NCBI GenBank assembly: GCA_964512165.1
Contig: CAZEHQ010000040.1
Coordinates: forward strand, 1 to 24,097
Origin: UBA8231 sp964512165
GTDB taxonomy: Bacteria; Latescibacterota; UBA2968; UBA8231
Direction of reading: 5' to 3'
DNA: 24,097 nt
A model generated the notes under the pieces. It ran no database searches, was not told the origin of the DNA, and worked only from the letters and a program-made list of their open reading frames with translations. Below are positions 15,486-22,780 of this stretch, in pieces (position 1 is the first letter of the stretch; each line of letters starts with the position of its first letter). The translations under genes and the position numbers were made by a program.

Positions 15486-15487
15486 TC
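15472..15487 (-). terminator. Weak hairpin after the efflux operon
   Basis: GACGGG-accg-CCCGTC forms a six-pair stem with a four-base loop on the minus strand, just past the small frame at 15486-15590. It is followed by CGACTGTTCT, not a proper U run. It may be a weak or factor-assisted terminator of the TetR-TolC/adaptor/RND transcript. Confidence 0.3.
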
Positions 15488-15590
15488 AATCCCACACCCT
15501 TGAGAGGATCCACGTCGCCAGCCGGAACAGGACCACGTCGACGAGGATCACCCCAATGAGCATGGCGCCCCCGGCGATGACGATCCCCAC
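15486..15590 (-). CDS. Possible 34-residue single-helix membrane peptide downstream of the RND pump
   Basis: From GTG 15590 to TGA 15488-15486, the frame encodes VGIVIAGGAMLIGVILVDVV followed by LFRLATWILSRVWD: one long hydrophobic segment with a basic/aromatic end. It starts 18 bases after the RND stop and lies in the same frame as the pump, so it could be read as an extension only by stop-codon readthrough. Small membrane proteins such as AcrZ bind RND pumps in enterobacteria, but no sequence relation is claimed. No strong ribosome site is seen. It could equally be a remnant of a longer ancestral C-terminus. Confidence 0.3.
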   Translation of the reverse strand: MGIVIAGGAMLIGVILVDVVLFRLATWILSRVWD

Positions 15591-15608
15591 TGGCGCCCAG
15601 AGCCCCTG

Positions 15609-18600
15609 TCAACCACCCGGAACCGGGACGCCCCTGTCCGGCGTCTCTGCCTCCCCCCCGCCTGGCGAGAAGTGGCGGCTCAGGAACCGCCCCATGTCGT
15701 CGGTCAGGGAGTACATGACCGGCACGAGGATCAGGGTCAGGAAGGTGGCGAAGAGGATGCCGACGATGACGGCGATCGCCATGGGGCCCCACCAGGCGGC
15801 CTGCTCGCCGCCCCAGTAGAGGTTGGGGTCGAGGCTGCCGAACAAGCCGAAGAAGTCGAAGTTGAGGCCGATGGCCAGCGGTACGAGGCCGAGGGCGGTG
15901 GTGACCGCCGTCAGGATGACGGGGCGCAGACGGGTGCGGCCGGCGCGGATGAGGGCGGCCTGGCGGTCGAGTCCGTCGCGGCGGCGCAGGATGTCGATGT
16001 AGTGGACGAGGACGATGGCGTTGTTGACGACGATGCCCGCCAGGGAGATGACGCCGACGCCGGTCATGATGATCCCGAAGGGCATGCGGAAGACCATGAG
16101 CCCGAGCAGGACGCCGGCGGTGGACATGATCACGGAGGTGAGGATGATGACCGGCTTGATCACCGAGTTGAACTGGGTCACGAGGATGAAGGCGATCAGG
16201 CCCAGGGCCGCGAGGAAGGCGGTGGCCAGGAACTCCATGGCCTCGCCCTGCTCCTCCTGCTGGCCGGTGTAGCGCACCGTGTAGCCCGGGGGCAGCTCAC
16301 TCGCGACGAAGGGCGCGAGGATTTCCTGCACCTCGAAGAAGACGGCGTTCTTGTTGAGGCCGGCGCGCACGTCCGAGCCGATCGTGGCCATGCGGTCCAT
16401 GTCCTTGCGGCGGATCGAGCCGAGCCCCTCTCCCACCGTCCAGCTGGCCACGGAGACCAGGGGGATCGGCTCGCCCGGACCGTTCTCCACGACCAGGTCG
16501 CGCAGCGACTCCAGGTCCTGCCGCCAGGGCTCGGCGAGGCGCACGACCACGTCGTACTCGTCGTTGCCGGTGCGGTAGCGGCTCGCCTCCGTGCCCTGCA
16601 CGGCGGTGCGCACGACGCCGGCCACCTTCGCCGTGGACAGCCCGTACATGGCGGCCCTCTCGCGGTCGACGTGCACCGCCAGCTCCGGGCGGGCCTCGTC
16701 GAGGTCGCTCTCGAGGCCGCTGAGCTTCGGCGCCACGGGGGAGCTTCTCAGGATCTGCAGCACGCGGTCGGAGAGGTCCTTGAGCACCCGGGGGTCCTTG
16801 CCGACGATCTCGATGTTCACGGGCGCCCCCTGCGGAGGCCCGTCCACCGGCTTGTCCACCGAGATCTCGGCGCCGGCGATCTCGCGCCCGACCCTCTCCT
16901 GCATGCGCGCCAGGGTCTCGAAGCTGTCGAAGCGGCGCTCGTGGTACTCGGTGAAGTTCACCATGACGCGCGCGTCGTTGGCTCCCTGGGTGCCGCCTAT
17001 CAGCGGGCTGCCCCCGGCGCCCACGGTGGTCACCGCCGACTCGGCGTCCTCGAAGCCCTGGACGCCGCGCACCTGCAGCTCCAGCTCGCGGGCGATGCTG
17101 TCGAGGTACTCGACGCGGGTGCCCACCGGCGCCTGGGCATCGACCCAGACCTGCCTGGGCGGGATGTCCTCCGGGAAGAACACGATGCCGCTGTTGAAGC
17201 GGCCGAAGGCGGCGACCATGACCACGAGCACCGCGAGGGACCCGGCGACGACGACGAGGCGGTGGCCGAGGGCCCAGCCCAGGACCCCCTCGTAACGGTC
17301 GATCAGCCACGGCAGGTCCGCCCCCTGGAAGCGCCGCGCCAGGGGACCGAGGATCAGGCGATGGGCGAGGATGGCGGCGACGGCGGTGGCGGCCAGCAGG
17401 GCCACGGTCAGGGCGTTGACCGCGGCCAGCCCCGCGGCGGCCAGAACGGCGAGACCGATCAGCGCCAGGCGCCCTGACCACGGCATCCCGGGAGCGCGTT
17501 CTCCCTCCAGCTGCAGCCACCGGCTGCAAAGCACCGGCACGATGACGAGGGCCACGAAGAGGGAGCTGGAGAGGGTGACGATGAGCGTCATGGGGAGGTA
17601 CTTCATGAACTCCCCGACCGTGCCCGTCCAGAACAGGAGCGGACTGAAGGCGGCCAGGGTCGTCAACGTCGAGGCGATGACGGGCAGGGCCACCTCGCCC
17701 GTGGCCTTGCGCGCGGCCTCTGCCCGGTCCCAGCCCTCCTCGACGTAGCGGTAGGTGTTCTCGACGATGACGATGGCGTTGTCCACGAGCATGCCGAGAG
17801 CGAGGATCAGCGAGAACAGGACCACCATGTTCATGGTCACGCCGAGGAGCCCGAGGACGAGGAAGGAGAGCAGCATCGACGTGGGGATGGCGACGCCCAC
17901 GAAGACCGAGGTGCGCACGCCGAGGAAGAACAGCAGCACCCCGACGATCAGCAGCAGGCCGGAGAGGATGTTGTTCTCCAGGCTGCTGACCATCATGCGG
18001 ATGTCGCGGGACAGGTCGGAAGTCGTCTTGACCACCGTCGAGGGCGGGAACTCCGCCTCCATTCCGGCGATGACGTCGCGCACGGCGTCGGCCGTCTCGA
18101 TGATGTTCTCCCCCGTCCGCTTGATCACGTCGAGGGTGACCACCGAGCGGCCGTCGAGGCGGGCGTAGCTCCGGCGCTCGGCGAAGCCGAAGTCGACATC
18201 CGCCAGGTCGCGTACGTAAACCGGCCGGCCGTCGGGGGCCGCCACCACGAGGTCGCCGATCGACCGGGGGTCGTCGATCTCGCCGTCGACGCGGACCAGG
18301 AACTTCAGCTCCCCCACGTCGATGGAGCCGCCCGGGATGTTGACGTTCTCGTCGCGCACCGTCTCGACCACGTCCTTCAGGGTCAGACCGTAGTAGAGCA
18401 GCCGCGGCAGCGAGACGTCGACCTGCACCTCGCGCTCACGGCCTCCGCGCAGGTCGACGCGCAGCACCGAGGGGATCTGCTCCAGGTGGTCCTGCAGCTC
18501 CTCCCCCAGCTGCTTGAGACGGACCAGGCCGTACTCCCCGGACAGGTTCACCTGCAGGATCGGCACGTCCTCGAAGTCGAACTCGTAGATGCGGGGCTCC

Positions 18601-19010
18601 TCGGCGTCGGCGGGGAGGTCGCCCTTGGCCAGATCGACCTTCTCGCGCACCAGCCGCATGGCCTCGTGGAGATCGACTTCGGTGCTGAACTCGGCCACCA
18701 CGCTGGAGTAGCCCTCGACGGAGGTCGAGGTCAGCTCCTTCAGGTCCGGAATCGTCTTCAGCTCCAGCTCCAGCTCCCGCGTCACCAGGGACTCCATGTC
18801 CTTCGGCGACACCCCCGGGTAGACGGTGTTCACCGCGATGACGGGGATCTCGATCTGGGGGAAGGCCTCCTTGGGGACGGTGCGGTAGGCCACGACGCCG
18901 GCCAGGGCGATGATGGCGAAGAGCATGAGCACGCTGGTGCCGTGGCGCACCGCCCAGGAGGTGAGGGGCAGTTCGTCGAAGGTGTCGGGGCCGCCGGGGT
19001 GATCGGTCAT
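15609..19010 (-). CDS. RND multidrug efflux pump, inner-membrane transporter (HAE-1/AcrB-like)
   Basis: 1133 residues from ATG 19010, ten bases after the adaptor stop. The N-terminal cytoplasmic tail leads to TM1 and PKEAFPQIEIPVIAVNTVYPGVSPKD, the standard start of the porter domain. TM4 carries GMLVDNAIVIVEN, with D410 in place of the first AcrB proton-relay Asp and N411 at the second. TM10 carries GIVVNNAIVLVHY. Two duplicated halves with large periplasmic loops are evident. Unusual features are two extra hydrophobic segments between TM6 and TM7 (residues about 515-552) and an aromatic loop between TM11 and TM12 (LYWGGEQAAWWGP). It should export hydrophobic or amphiphilic compounds by proton antiport as a trimer with the adaptor and TolC-like channel of the same operon. 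The substrate is not predictable. Confidence 0.95.
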   Translation of the reverse strand: MTDHPGGPDTFDELPLTSWAVRHGTSVLMLFAIIALAGVVAYRTVPKEAFPQIEIPVIAVNTVYPGVSPKDMESLVTRELELELKTIPDLKELTSTSVEGYSSVVAEFSTEVDLHEAMRLVREKVDLAKGDLPADAEEPRIYEFDFEDVPILQVNLSGEYGLVRLKQLGEELQDHLEQIPSVLRVDLRGGREREVQVDVSLPRLLYYGLTLKDVVETVRDENVNIPGGSIDVGELKFLVRVDGEIDDPRSIGDLVVAAPDGRPVYVRDLADVDFGFAERRSYARLDGRSVVTLDVIKRTGENIIETADAVRDVIAGMEAEFPPSTVVKTTSDLSRDIRMMVSSLENNILSGLLLIVGVLLFFLGVRTSVFVGVAIPTSMLLSFLVLGLLGVTMNMVVLFSLILALGMLVDNAIVIVENTYRYVEEGWDRAEAARKATGEVALPVIASTLTTLAAFSPLLFWTGTVGEFMKYLPMTLIVTLSSSLFVALVIVPVLCSRWLQLEGERAPGMPWSGRLALIGLAVLAAAGLAAVNALTVALLAATAVAAILAHRLILGPLARRFQGADLPWLIDRYEGVLGWALGHRLVVVAGSLAVLVVMVAAFGRFNSGIVFFPEDIPPRQVWVDAQAPVGTRVEYLDSIARELELQVRGVQGFEDAESAVTTVGAGGSPLIGGTQGANDARVMVNFTEYHERRFDSFETLARMQERVGREIAGAEISVDKPVDGPPQGAPVNIEIVGKDPRVLKDLSDRVLQILRSSPVAPKLSGLESDLDEARPELAVHVDRERAAMYGLSTAKVAGVVRTAVQGTEASRYRTGNDEYDVVVRLAEPWRQDLESLRDLVVENGPGEPIPLVSVASWTVGEGLGSIRRKDMDRMATIGSDVRAGLNKNAVFFEVQEILAPFVASELPPGYTVRYTGQQEEQGEAMEFLATAFLAALGLIAFILVTQFNSVIKPVIILTSVIMSTAGVLLGLMVFRMPFGIIMTGVGVISLAGIVVNNAIVLVHYIDILRRRDGLDRQAALIRAGRTRLRPVILTAVTTALGLVPLAIGLNFDFFGLFGSLDPNLYWGGEQAAWWGPMAIAVIVGILFATFLTLILVPVMYSLTDDMGRFLSRHFSPGGGEAETPDRGVPVPGG

Positions 19011-19020
19011 CGGGGCCTGC

Positions 19021-20142
19021 TCAGAGGCCGTGGCGGGGGACGATGCGCAGGCGGTCGCCGTCGGCCACCTGCTGCTGGCCGACCACGATCAGGCGGTCCT
19101 CCGGGGACAGGCCGGAGGTGGCCATCACCTCGTCGCCGCCCGAGGCGCCGAGGGTGACGGGGCGGGCCCGGGCGACGGGGCCTTCACCGCCGTCGGCGGC
19201 GATGAAGGCGGTGAAGCCCTCCTCGGTGCGGACCAGGGCCTGGTTCGGCACCACGATGGCCCCGGGGTGGACCTCCAGCACGAGCATCACCTCGGCGACC
19301 ATGGCCGGCTTGGCCCCGGACACGGCGCGCTCGAGGGCGAGCTCGACGGGGAAGGTTCGGTGGCGGCCGTCGACCGCGGCTCCCACGTAGGTCACCGTGG
19401 CCGCGCAGGTGTCTCCGAGGTCGGCGAAGGCGGCCGTCGCCCGGTCGCCGATGCTCACGTCCGCGGCGTAGCGCTCCGGGACGCCGGCGGTCACCCTGAG
19501 CGGGTCCAGGTCGAGGATGTGGGCCACCGCCCGGCCCGGGGCGACGACCGAGCCGACCTCCACGAGGCGCCGGTCGAGGAGCCCGTCGAAGGGGGCGCGC
19601 ACCACGGTGCGGCGGAGGCGCGCCTCGATCAGCTCCAGCCGCGCCCGGGTCTGCTCGGCGGCGAGGCGGGCCTCGACGTACTCCCCTTCGGTGCCGATGC
19701 GCTCCTCCTCGAAGAGCTGCTTCTTGCGCACCCACCGGTCGGCGGCGAGGGCCGACTGGGCCTCCGCCTCGCCGCGCTGGGCGCGCAACAGCTCGTCGTC
19801 GAGCCGGACCAGCGCCTGGCCGCGGCGCACCTGCTCTCCCTTGTCGGCCAGGATCGCGGCCACCGTGCCGCCCTCCTCGGCGGCGACCGTCACCTCCCGG
19901 TCGGCGCCGACGGTGCCGGTGAGGCGGATCATGTCGGTGAAGGGCCGCGCGGCCAGGGTCTCGACTTCGACGTTGATGACGCGGCGGGGGGTTGCCGGCT
20001 CGGGGGGAGCGGACCCCTCGAGAGCGGTGGACTCGTCGTCGGCGGGCGCGTCCCCGCAGCCTCCGAGGGCGAGCAGGGCCGTGATGGCGGCCGGCGGAAG
20101 GGCGCCCCGGACGCGGCGCCCCAAGGGCAGGGGATCTCTCAC
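19021..20142 (-). CDS. RND efflux periplasmic adaptor (membrane fusion lipoprotein)
   Basis: 373 residues from GTG 20142; the GTG overlaps the TolC stop (GTGA) and GGAGGAG lies just upstream. A signal sequence ends in a lipobox, LGGC with C29 as the lipidated residue, so it is probably tethered to the inner membrane facing the periplasm. Then come the adaptor domains in order: first barrel-sandwich half (GTVAAILADKGEQVRRGQALVRLDD), coiled-coil hairpin (about 115-180, rich in Glu/Arg/Ala), second half (VVRAPFDGLLDRRLVEVGSV), beta-barrel, and the membrane-proximal domain near the C-terminus (GLSPEDRLIVVGQQQV). It would bridge the RND pump and the outer-membrane channel encoded on either side. 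Confidence 0.94.
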   Translation of the reverse strand: MRDPLPLGRRVRGALPPAAITALLALGGCGDAPADDESTALEGSAPPEPATPRRVINVEVETLAARPFTDMIRLTGTVGADREVTVAAEEGGTVAAILADKGEQVRRGQALVRLDDELLRAQRGEAEAQSALAADRWVRKKQLFEEERIGTEGEYVEARLAAEQTRARLELIEARLRRTVVRAPFDGLLDRRLVEVGSVVAPGRAVAHILDLDPLRVTAGVPERYAADVSIGDRATAAFADLGDTCAATVTYVGAAVDGRHRTFPVELALERAVSGAKPAMVAEVMLVLEVHPGAIVVPNQALVRTEEGFTAFIAADGGEGPVARARPVTLGASGGDEVMATSGLSPEDRLIVVGQQQVADGDRLRIVPRHGL

Positions 20143-22202
20143 TCCATCTCCTCCGGGTCGGTTGCGGGCTCGCCGTCGACGGGGGGAACCCGCCCGATGG
20201 CGAGGCCCAACTGGGCCCGCCTGGCGAGCCGGTCGTGGGCCGCCTGGGCCATGTTGAACTCGCTGCGCCGCAGGGCGACCTCGGCGTCGGTCACCTCGAG
20301 CTGGCTGCCGAGGCCCTCGCGGAAACGGGCGCTGGCGATCTCGAAGCCCCGCCGGGCCTGGACCACGGCGAGGCCCTGGGCCTCCTCGCGCCGGGCGGCC
20401 TCGGCCACCGCCGCCTCCAGGTCCTGGACCTGGACCGCCGCCTGATCGCGGGCCATCTGGGTACGGACCTGGGCCTGGCGCAGGGCGGCCTGCCTCTGGT
20501 CGATGCGCGCGTCCCGCTGCAGGCCGCTGAACAGGGGCAGCTCCACGGAGAGGCCGGCCATCTTGCTGGTGGCGCGGTTGCGGGCGCTGCCGAAGAAGTC
20601 GGGTCTGCCGTCCTGCTGCGCCTGCACGTCCCAGGTGGCGAAGGCGGATATGTTGGGCAGGTACTCCACCTGCTCGAGCCGCACCTGCTTGCGGCTCAGC
20701 TCGGCGGTCTGCTCGAGCTGGCGCACGTCCGAGCGATGGGCCAGCGCCGTCTGCACCAGGTCCCCGTCCGGCAGCTCCCGGCCGGGGTCGGCGGTGGTGA
20801 GGGTGGCGCTCCCGGACAACCGCAGCCGGCCGGGGTCGTCGAGGGCCAGCTCCAGGCCCAGCCGGCGGCGCGCCGAGTCCCTGGCGTTGCGGGCCTTCAG
20901 CAGTTCCGGCTCGAGGTTGGCCAGCTCGACCTCCAGGCGCAGCACGTCGTATTCGGAGGCCAGGCCGGCCCGGGCCCGGGCGCGGGTCTCGTCGACGGCC
21001 TGCCGCAGGCGGTCCAGGGACCGCTCGGTGAGGCGCACCTCCTCGCCGCGCAGCAGCAGGTCGTAGCAGAGCAGGCGCACCCGCGTCGCCACCTGCTGCG
21101 ACTGGCCGCGCACCATCTCCGTGCGCAGCCGCAGGTAGTCGCCGGCCGCTCCGAGGCCGACGAGGGCTCTCGGGTCGAACAGGGGCTGCCGCAGAGTCAC
21201 GGCGCTCTGCCAGCTGTTGTCGGCGCCGAACTCCAGGGAGATGAACTCCCCTTCAGCGGCCGCGGGATTGAAGAATCTCGCCGGCACGAAGGAGACGGGC
21301 GGCGAGATGTTGCGCGCGTAGCGGGCCGAGAAGTCGACGCGGGGCCAGACCTCTCCCCAGGCTTCGGAGGCCCGCTCCTCGGCCTCGGTCACGAGCAGCC
21401 GCGCCTCCGTCATCTCGCGGCCCCGGTCGAGGGCCAGCTCCACCACCTCGTCGATGCTCAGCACCAGGTCGCCGCCGGCCTGCGCGGCCACGGGCGCCCC
21501 CCAGCCCATCAGGAGCCAGGTCAGCACGGACGAGGCCCGGGCGCGCAGCCGGCCCTTGCCGCCGGCCGCGGCTGCCGCCTCCGACTGCGAGAGATCCGCC
21601 ATGGCGCGGTCCATCTCCACCTCGTAGGCGGGGGTGGCCATGCCGGTTATCGCCCGCCGGCTGGAGGCCCGGTAGTGGCGGCGGAACTCCCCGGCGTCCA
21701 TCTCGAGGCAGCCGCGCAGGTAGATGGAGATCAGGCCGTGGGCGTGGGCCCACAAGGTGCGGGAGACATCGGCGGGGTCGAGGGGCTGGAAGAGGCCGGC
21801 GTCGATGCACTCGCGCACGCGGTCGTTGAAGAACCGGCCGACGCTGGCGACCTGCTCCGTCACCTGCTCGGGGAACTCCTCCACGCCGAGGGGGTGGGCG
21901 GGGGTGTAGAGCATCTCGTAGTACTTCGGCTGATCGAGGGCGAAGTCGAGGTAGGCCTGGCCCGCCAGGTAGAGGCGCTCGGCGGGGGTGCGGCCCGAAA
22001 GGGCGCCGTAGAGCCGCTCGCTCAGCCGCCGGTAGGCCTCGGCGACGACGTCGAGGAGCATCGCCTCGCGGCTGTCGTAGTGACGGTAGAGGGCCGGCGC
22101 CGTGACCCCCAGGTCGCGGGCCAGCCGGCGCATGGAGACGGCCTCGGCGCCGCCCTCCAGGTACAGCTCGCAGGCTCTCGTGAGGATATCCGTTCGGTCC
22201 AT
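20139..22202 (-). CDS. TetR-family repressor fused in frame to a TolC-like outer-membrane channel
   Basis: One 687-codon frame from ATG 22202. Residues 1-48 are a TetR helix-turn-helix (MRRLARDLGVTAPALYRHYD); 50-190 are its ligand-binding part. Without any stop, residues 216-242 then read as a Sec signal peptide: K216, R218, R220, R222, a hydrophobic core, and AQA. Residues about 245-680 are a TolC-type channel with two repeats (LSIDEVVELALDRG; later LRQAVDETRARARAGLASEY and FREGLGSQLEVTDAEVALRR). A cytoplasmic DNA-binding protein and an exported channel cannot work as one chain without processing. Internal starts at M188, M197 or M201 (21641, 21614, 21602) could make the channel; GAGG precedes M197 by five bases. 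Alternatives are a lost stop codon or a sequencing error. First gene of the efflux operon. Confidence 0.88.
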   Translation of the reverse strand: MDRTDILTRACELYLEGGAEAVSMRRLARDLGVTAPALYRHYDSREAMLLDVVAEAYRRLSERLYGALSGRTPAERLYLAGQAYLDFALDQPKYYEMLYTPAHPLGVEEFPEQVTEQVASVGRFFNDRVRECIDAGLFQPLDPADVSRTLWAHAHGLISIYLRGCLEMDAGEFRRHYRASSRRAITGMATPAYEVEMDRAMADLSQSEAAAAAGGKGRLRARASSVLTWLLMGWGAPVAAQAGGDLVLSIDEVVELALDRGREMTEARLLVTEAEERASEAWGEVWPRVDFSARYARNISPPVSFVPARFFNPAAAEGEFISLEFGADNSWQSAVTLRQPLFDPRALVGLGAAGDYLRLRTEMVRGQSQQVATRVRLLCYDLLLRGEEVRLTERSLDRLRQAVDETRARARAGLASEYDVLRLEVELANLEPELLKARNARDSARRRLGLELALDDPGRLRLSGSATLTTADPGRELPDGDLVQTALAHRSDVRQLEQTAELSRKQVRLEQVEYLPNISAFATWDVQAQQDGRPDFFGSARNRATSKMAGLSVELPLFSGLQRDARIDQRQAALRQAQVRTQMARDQAAVQVQDLEAAVAEAARREEAQGLAVVQARRGFEIASARFREGLGSQLEVTDAEVALRRSEFNMAQAAHDRLARRAQLGLAIGRVPPVDGEPATDPEEME

Positions 22203-22211
22203 GGGTAAACG

Positions 22212-22241
22212 ATGTTAACTGACGGTTCCCAACAGTGTCAA
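22212..22241 (-). promoter_or_regulatory. Sigma70-type promoter of the TetR-TolC/adaptor/RND operon
   Basis: On the minus strand a perfect -35 TTGACA (22241-22236) is followed after 18 bases by -10 TAACAT (22217-22212), four of six to consensus. The -10 ends nine bases before the ATG at 22202, so the transcript would start about two bases from the start codon. No Shine-Dalgarno is present, which fits a leaderless or nearly leaderless mRNA. The A/T content stands out from the neighbourhood. Confidence 0.7.
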
Positions 22242-22267
22242 CAGGGTTGGGGAACTTCCAGTTAAAC
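22214..22267. promoter_or_regulatory. Large inverted repeat over the operon promoter, probable TetR operator
   Basis: The arm GTTAACTGACGGTTCCCAAC (22214-22233) is matched by an inverted arm at 22246-22267 that reads, on the other strand, GTTTAACTG, three bases, GTTCCCCAAC. The arms differ by two single-base insertions and the three-base spacer. The right-hand arm covers the -10 and the centre holds the -35. Binding here would block the promoter, as expected for autorepression by the TetR domain encoded immediately after it. That link is inference. Confidence 0.6.
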
Positions 22268-22297
22268 GTGTTCAGTGGATGTCGGAGGGGGCGGGCC

Positions 22298-22747
22298 TCA
22301 GGATCCGAGGAGGGCCATGCAGCACTTCTTGTACTTGCGGCCGCTGCCGCAGGGGCAGGGCTCGTTGCGGCCGGTGACGGCACCCGGGCGCCGGCGCACG
22401 GTCTCGCCCCGGACGCTGCCGTCGGCGCGAAAGGAGGCCAGGTATCCCGCCTCCATGGACGCCACCCGCTGCGCCCACTCCCCGCCCAGGGGGAACCTGC
22501 CCGTGATCGGCAGGTACTCGAGGAACTCCCTGAGCAGGCGCGGGAAGGCGCGCCGCTGCGCCAGGGGGGCGTCGAGCCGGGCGACGCTCTTCAGGGCGCG
22601 TTCCATGGCCTCCTCGGAGACCACGTCCCCCACCTGCTCGCACCAGTGCGCCAGCAGTGGCTCGGCGCCGTCCTTCAGATCGTCGTCAAGCAGGAGGAAG
22701 TGCTGCGAGCCGGCGAAGGCGCCGACCTCGTCGGTGAGCCTGGACAT
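22298..22747 (-). CDS. SEC-C motif protein
   Basis: 149 residues from ATG 22747. The C-terminus is a clear SEC-C zinc motif: GRNEPCPCGSGRKYKKCC, with C131, C133, C142 and C143. The N-terminal 120 residues are mostly helical (ERALKSVARLDAPLAQRRAF, LLREFLEYLPITG) with no other known domain. Family knowledge: the motif, best known from the SecA C-terminus, binds zinc and often mediates protein contacts; many small SEC-C proteins are unassigned. It follows the glutamate synthase gene by 33 bases on the same strand and may share its transcript. No obvious terminator separates it from the efflux promoter downstream. Confidence 0.85.
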   Translation of the reverse strand: MSRLTDEVGAFAGSQHFLLLDDDLKDGAEPLLAHWCEQVGDVVSEEAMERALKSVARLDAPLAQRRAFPRLLREFLEYLPITGRFPLGGEWAQRVASMEAGYLASFRADGSVRGETVRRRPGAVTGRNEPCPCGSGRKYKKCCMALLGS

Positions 22748-22780
22748 GTCTTCGGAGAGAGGCCTTGCCCCGGCGTGCCG

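Noticed and set aside
15672..17477. 601-codon plus-strand frame opposite the RND gene
   Set aside because: It is the antisense shadow of a clearly identified pump gene. It is rich in Asp/Gly/Val/His and has no domain; high GC keeps such frames open.
20235..22208. 657-codon plus-strand frame opposite the TetR-TolC gene
   Set aside because: Antisense shadow with biased composition and no recognisable motif.
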